Part shown: in pieces, positions 61,941-64,000 of the stretch | Layout: the number at the start of each line of letters is the position of its first letter | Numbering within the stretch: the stretch's first letter is position 1 | From: Arcobacter sp. F2176 | GTDB taxonomy: Bacteria > Campylobacterota > Campylobacteria > Campylobacterales > Arcobacteraceae | Direction of reading: 5' to 3' | Assembly (NCBI RefSeq): GCF_004116465.1 | Contig: NZ_PDJV01000014.1 | Span: 1 to 64,000, forward strand | DNA length: 64,000 nucleotides | Translations under genes and position numbers: made by a program | The notes under the pieces: generated by a model | The model's input: only the letters and a program-made list of their open reading frames with translations | Told to the model about the DNA's origin: nothing | Database searches by the model: none

Positions 61941-62530
61941 TAATTATTTGTTTTTGTATTTAAAGTAAGCAATAAATCTTTAAAACTTTTATTTTTCAAA
62001 TATCCAGCAAACTGTTGTCTATATGTTTGCATAATACTAACTCCGATAATATTTACATCATAAATAAGCCAATCATCATTTGATTTTTTATAAAATTTGT
62101 ACTCTATCTCATACTTTTCATCTTTTCCAATTAGATATGTTATTAGTCTAATTCTTTTGGGATTTAATTTATCTATACCATCAATTTGTATTTTTTGATT
62201 TGTATAAAGATCCAGTTTATCAATATATGAGTTTTTTAATTTTGTTTCAAAAAGCTTTGTAAATTCAGCTTTTTCATCACTTGATAAACTATTCCAATCT
62301 TTTCCCAATGCAATTTGAGACATAACATTATAATCAAAAAGAGCATCCATAATAGAAAAAATCTTATCTGTTCTTTCTTTTAGTGTTTTATCTTTTTGTT
62401 GTAAAATTAATATAACATTATCAATCTTTTCTTGCATCACATCTTTTATTTTAGATTCTTCAATTGCAAATAAACTCTTTGAAAGAATCAATAATGAGAA
62501 AAGTAGAATTAAAAATTTATTGCCTATCAT
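61940..62530 (-). CDS. mlaC: MlaC-like periplasmic lipid-binding protein
   Basis: MlaC (Ttg2D) carries phospholipid across the periplasm. I choose the ATG at 62528-62530, 9 nt after AAGGA and 4 bp past the mlaA stop, giving 196 residues with a signal peptide (LILLFSLLILSKSLFA); an upstream in-frame ATG would overlap mlaA and hide the signal. Family motifs are FDYNVMSQIALGKDWNSLS, EFTKLFETKLKNSYIDKL, and near the end YDVNIIGVSIMQTYRQQFAG. Confidence 0.88.
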   Translation of the reverse strand: MIGNKFLILLFSLLILSKSLFAIEESKIKDVMQEKIDNVILILQQKDKTLKERTDKIFSIMDALFDYNVMSQIALGKDWNSLSSDEKAEFTKLFETKLKNSYIDKLDLYTNQKIQIDGIDKLNPKRIRLITYLIGKDEKYEIEYKFYKKSNDDWLIYDVNIIGVSIMQTYRQQFAGYLKNKSFKDLLLTLNTKTNN

Positions 62531-62534
62531 CAAA

Positions 62535-63272
62535 TTATTCCTTAATCTCTTTTTCTCTTTTTTGTTCATAAATATCTCTTAAAAAAGGATATAAATCGAT
62601 TGCATCTTTTTTAATATCTTGATATCTTCCAATATTAAAAGAGTTTTCATTTAAATGTCTTCCAATAGCCAAATAAGAAGTCTCTTCAGTGTTATTAGGA
62701 ATTTTATATTTTATAGTATCATCTCCAAAGTTATTTAAAGGAGAAACATACCCATCCGCAACCATTCCAAAAGTATCTCTTAAATTTGAAGGTCCTAAAA
62801 GTGGTAAAACAAGAGGAAATCCAGAACCGACTCCATAAAATCCTAAAGTTTGTCCAAAGTCCTCTTTATGTGCTTGCCAATGTAGTTCAGTAGTTGCAGG
62901 ATCCATAAAACCTAGCAATCCAAAAGTACTGTTTATTAGAAATCTACCCAACTCTTCTGCACTATTTGAAAACTTGAATTGTAATAAATTATTTACAAAT
63001 CGAATAGGAAAGAAAAGATTATTAAAAAAGTTTGAAACACCAGTTCTAGCAACTTCTGGCATGACCTTTACATATCCTCTTGTTATTGGGTCAAATACAT
63101 ATATATATGCTTTATCATTGAATGAAGTCATTACTCTGTTATAACCACTTAAGGGATCAAAGATCTCAGTTTTTGGTTCACTAAATTCATTAGAAAAATC
63201 TACTGTTCCACTATCATCGGAAGCCAATGCGAAATTTAATAATAAAACTAAACTAAAAATAATCTTTTTCAA
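62535..63272 (-). CDS. mlaA: MlaA-like outer membrane lipid-removal protein (VacJ family), no lipobox
   Basis: MlaA takes misplaced phospholipid from the outer leaflet. The 245-residue protein has FDPLSGYNRVMTSFNDKAYI, VSNFFNNLFFPIRFVNNLLQ, GRFLINSTFGLLGFMDPAT and GVGSGFPLVLPLLGPSNLRD, all strong family signatures. The usual lipid-anchor Cys after the signal peptide is missing (NFALASDDSG), so it is not a classical lipoprotein. The start is TTG with AGGAT 6 nt before, behind a TATAAT at 63305-63310. Confidence 0.92.
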   Translation of the reverse strand: MKKIIFSLVLLLNFALASDDSGTVDFSNEFSEPKTEIFDPLSGYNRVMTSFNDKAYIYVFDPITRGYVKVMPEVARTGVSNFFNNLFFPIRFVNNLLQFKFSNSAEELGRFLINSTFGLLGFMDPATTELHWQAHKEDFGQTLGFYGVGSGFPLVLPLLGPSNLRDTFGMVADGYVSPLNNFGDDTIKYKIPNNTEETSYLAIGRHLNENSFNIGRYQDIKKDAIDLYPFLRDIYEQKREKEIKE

Positions 63273-63304
63273 ATACTTATCCTATTCTTTTATGTTATTG
63301 TGCG

Positions 63305-63310
63305 ATTATA
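63305..63310 (-). promoter_or_regulatory. -10 box for mlaA operon
   Basis: TTATAATATAATCGCAC on the minus strand holds TATAAT 33 bp before the mlaA start; a second overlapping TATAAT is just upstream at 63310-63315. Confidence 0.5.
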
Positions 63311-63372
63311 TTATAAATTTCATAATTACTTCATAAAGTGATATTTATAATAATTATTTCTAAGTTATTGGC

Positions 63373-64000
63373 TTAATTTAACTTGTGATTAAATTCTGGA
63401 ACTATTTCTTTTAATACTTTTATTTTATCTTCGCTTACTAAAAGTTCTTCAATCTTTTTATTTAATAGCTCTATATCAAACAATGTAGAACTTGCAACTG
63501 TAATTGAGTCATAATCTGTGTTCTTATCACTGTCATTTATAAGTAACTCTTCATATAACTTTTCACCTGGCCTTAAACCGCAATACTCAATTTGTATATT
63601 TTCTCTACCGCTTAGTTCTATCATCTTTTTAGCTAAATCAACTATTTTTATAGGTTCACCCATATCTAATATAAATATTTCCCCGCCTTTTCCTATACTT
63701 GCTGCTTGTAGAACAAGTTCACAGGCCTCAGGGATGAGCATGAAATATCTAGTAATATCAGGATGAGTTACTGTAATAGGGCCACCTGAATCAATTTGTG
63801 ATTTAAACTTAGGAATAACACTTCCACTACTTCCTAAAACATTACCAAATCGTACAGCTACTATTTCAGTAGAATTAGAAACCACATTTTGGGCATAAAG
63901 TTCACAAATACGCTTTGTAGTTCCCATAACATTTGTAGGACGTACTGCTTTATCAGTAGATATTAACACAAATTTCTCAACCCCATATTTTATAGATAAA
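63373..64000 (-). CDS. UDP-sugar 4,6-dehydratase family protein (CapD/FlaA1-like), 5' end beyond window
   Basis: The frame stays open to the right edge (the codons just before the edge read ...[17 protein letters not shown]), so about 208 C-terminal residues are visible and the true start is outside; the GTG at 63967-63969 is an internal Val. Motifs are [20 protein letters not shown], with the Met-x3-Lys pair that replaces Tyr-x3-Lys in this branch of short-chain dehydrogenases, [18 protein letters not shown] and [13 protein letters not shown]. Such enzymes make 4-keto-6-deoxy sugars for polysaccharide or protein glycosylation, as PglF and FlaA1 do in this phylum. Which product is made cannot be told. 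Confidence 0.88.
   Translation of the reverse strand, partial: LSIKYGVEKFVLISTDKAVRPTNVMGTTKRICELYAQNVVSNSTEIVAVRFGNVLGSSGSVIPKFKSQIDSGGPITVTHPDITRYFMLIPEACELVLQAASIGKGGEIFILDMGEPIKIVDLAKKMIELSGRENIQIEYCGLRPGEKLYEELLINDSDKNTDYDSITVASSTLFDIELLNKKIEELLVSEDKIKVLKEIVPEFNHKLN

Noticed and set aside
63373-63969. A complete short dehydratase-like gene starting at GTG 63967-63969
   Set aside because: The frame continues upstream to the window edge in sequence typical of the family, so this GTG is an internal Val and the gene is cut by the window.

Overview
The window is strongly AT-rich, its genes are packed tightly, and its gene content is that of a flagellated Campylobacterota bacterium, most likely the Arcobacteraceae (Arcobacter and relatives). 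Pointers are a glyQ / NIF3 / HP0958-like / waaA / rluA block, a CheZ of the epsilonproteobacterial kind beside flagellar rod genes, two hook-type genes, a FliY, an mlaA-mlaC-RND operon, and promoters that show a TATAAT box without a clear -35. The genus cannot be told from this sequence. I see no rRNA, tRNA, CRISPR array or insertion sequence, and no gene-free stretch longer than about 240 bp.

Bases 1-23,750 are one flagellar and chemotaxis island. The minus strand runs cheY, a cheZ-like gene, flgF, flgB, fliF, fliG, fliH, fliN, flgD, two hook genes, a small coiled-coil gene, a pflA-like TPR gene, a flaG-like gene, fliY, a PomA/PomB-like stator pair, flgJ, a flgN-like gene, a short flgA, flhF, flhG, a small membrane protein gene, fliE, flgC and the start of a repeat-rich fliK candidate cut by the window edge. 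A divergent plus-strand operon carries flgG, a Lys/Glu-rich gene and a single-pass membrane protein. The CheZ-like protein carries six copies of a short motif resembling the CheY-P-binding N-terminus of FliM, and the membrane protein carries one more.

Bases 23,751-35,743 are housekeeping genes: rimM, khpA-like, rpsP and ffh; then glyQ, NIF3, HP0958-like, waaA and rluA; then purE, a three-domain lysophospholipid transporter/acyltransferase/acyl-ACP ligase, and rarD. Bases 35,804-40,812 are an iron-uptake module: a TonB-dependent receptor behind a Fur-box-like site, two PepSY-type membrane proteins and two small soluble genes. A beta-hydroxyacid dehydrogenase and transketolase follow.

Bases 43,799-59,480 are a type I secreted adhesin system. 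It has a 2106-residue RTX/vWA adhesin with a possible LapG-type site, and an operon of C39-like ABC exporter, HlyD-type adaptor, WG-repeat lipoprotein and sensorless histidine kinase. Two tolC-like genes share an apparently identical 1.34-kb core but have diverged ends, which suggests gene conversion, and an OmpR-type response regulator lies between them. Tandem 11-bp repeats sit just upstream of -10 boxes at the adhesin gene and upstream of the second tolC gene. This is the strongest candidate for a self-contained, self-regulated system.

The last part holds mlaA, mlaC and an RND permease, probably for lipid trafficking across the envelope, and the 3' part of a nucleotide-sugar dehydratase gene that runs off the window.
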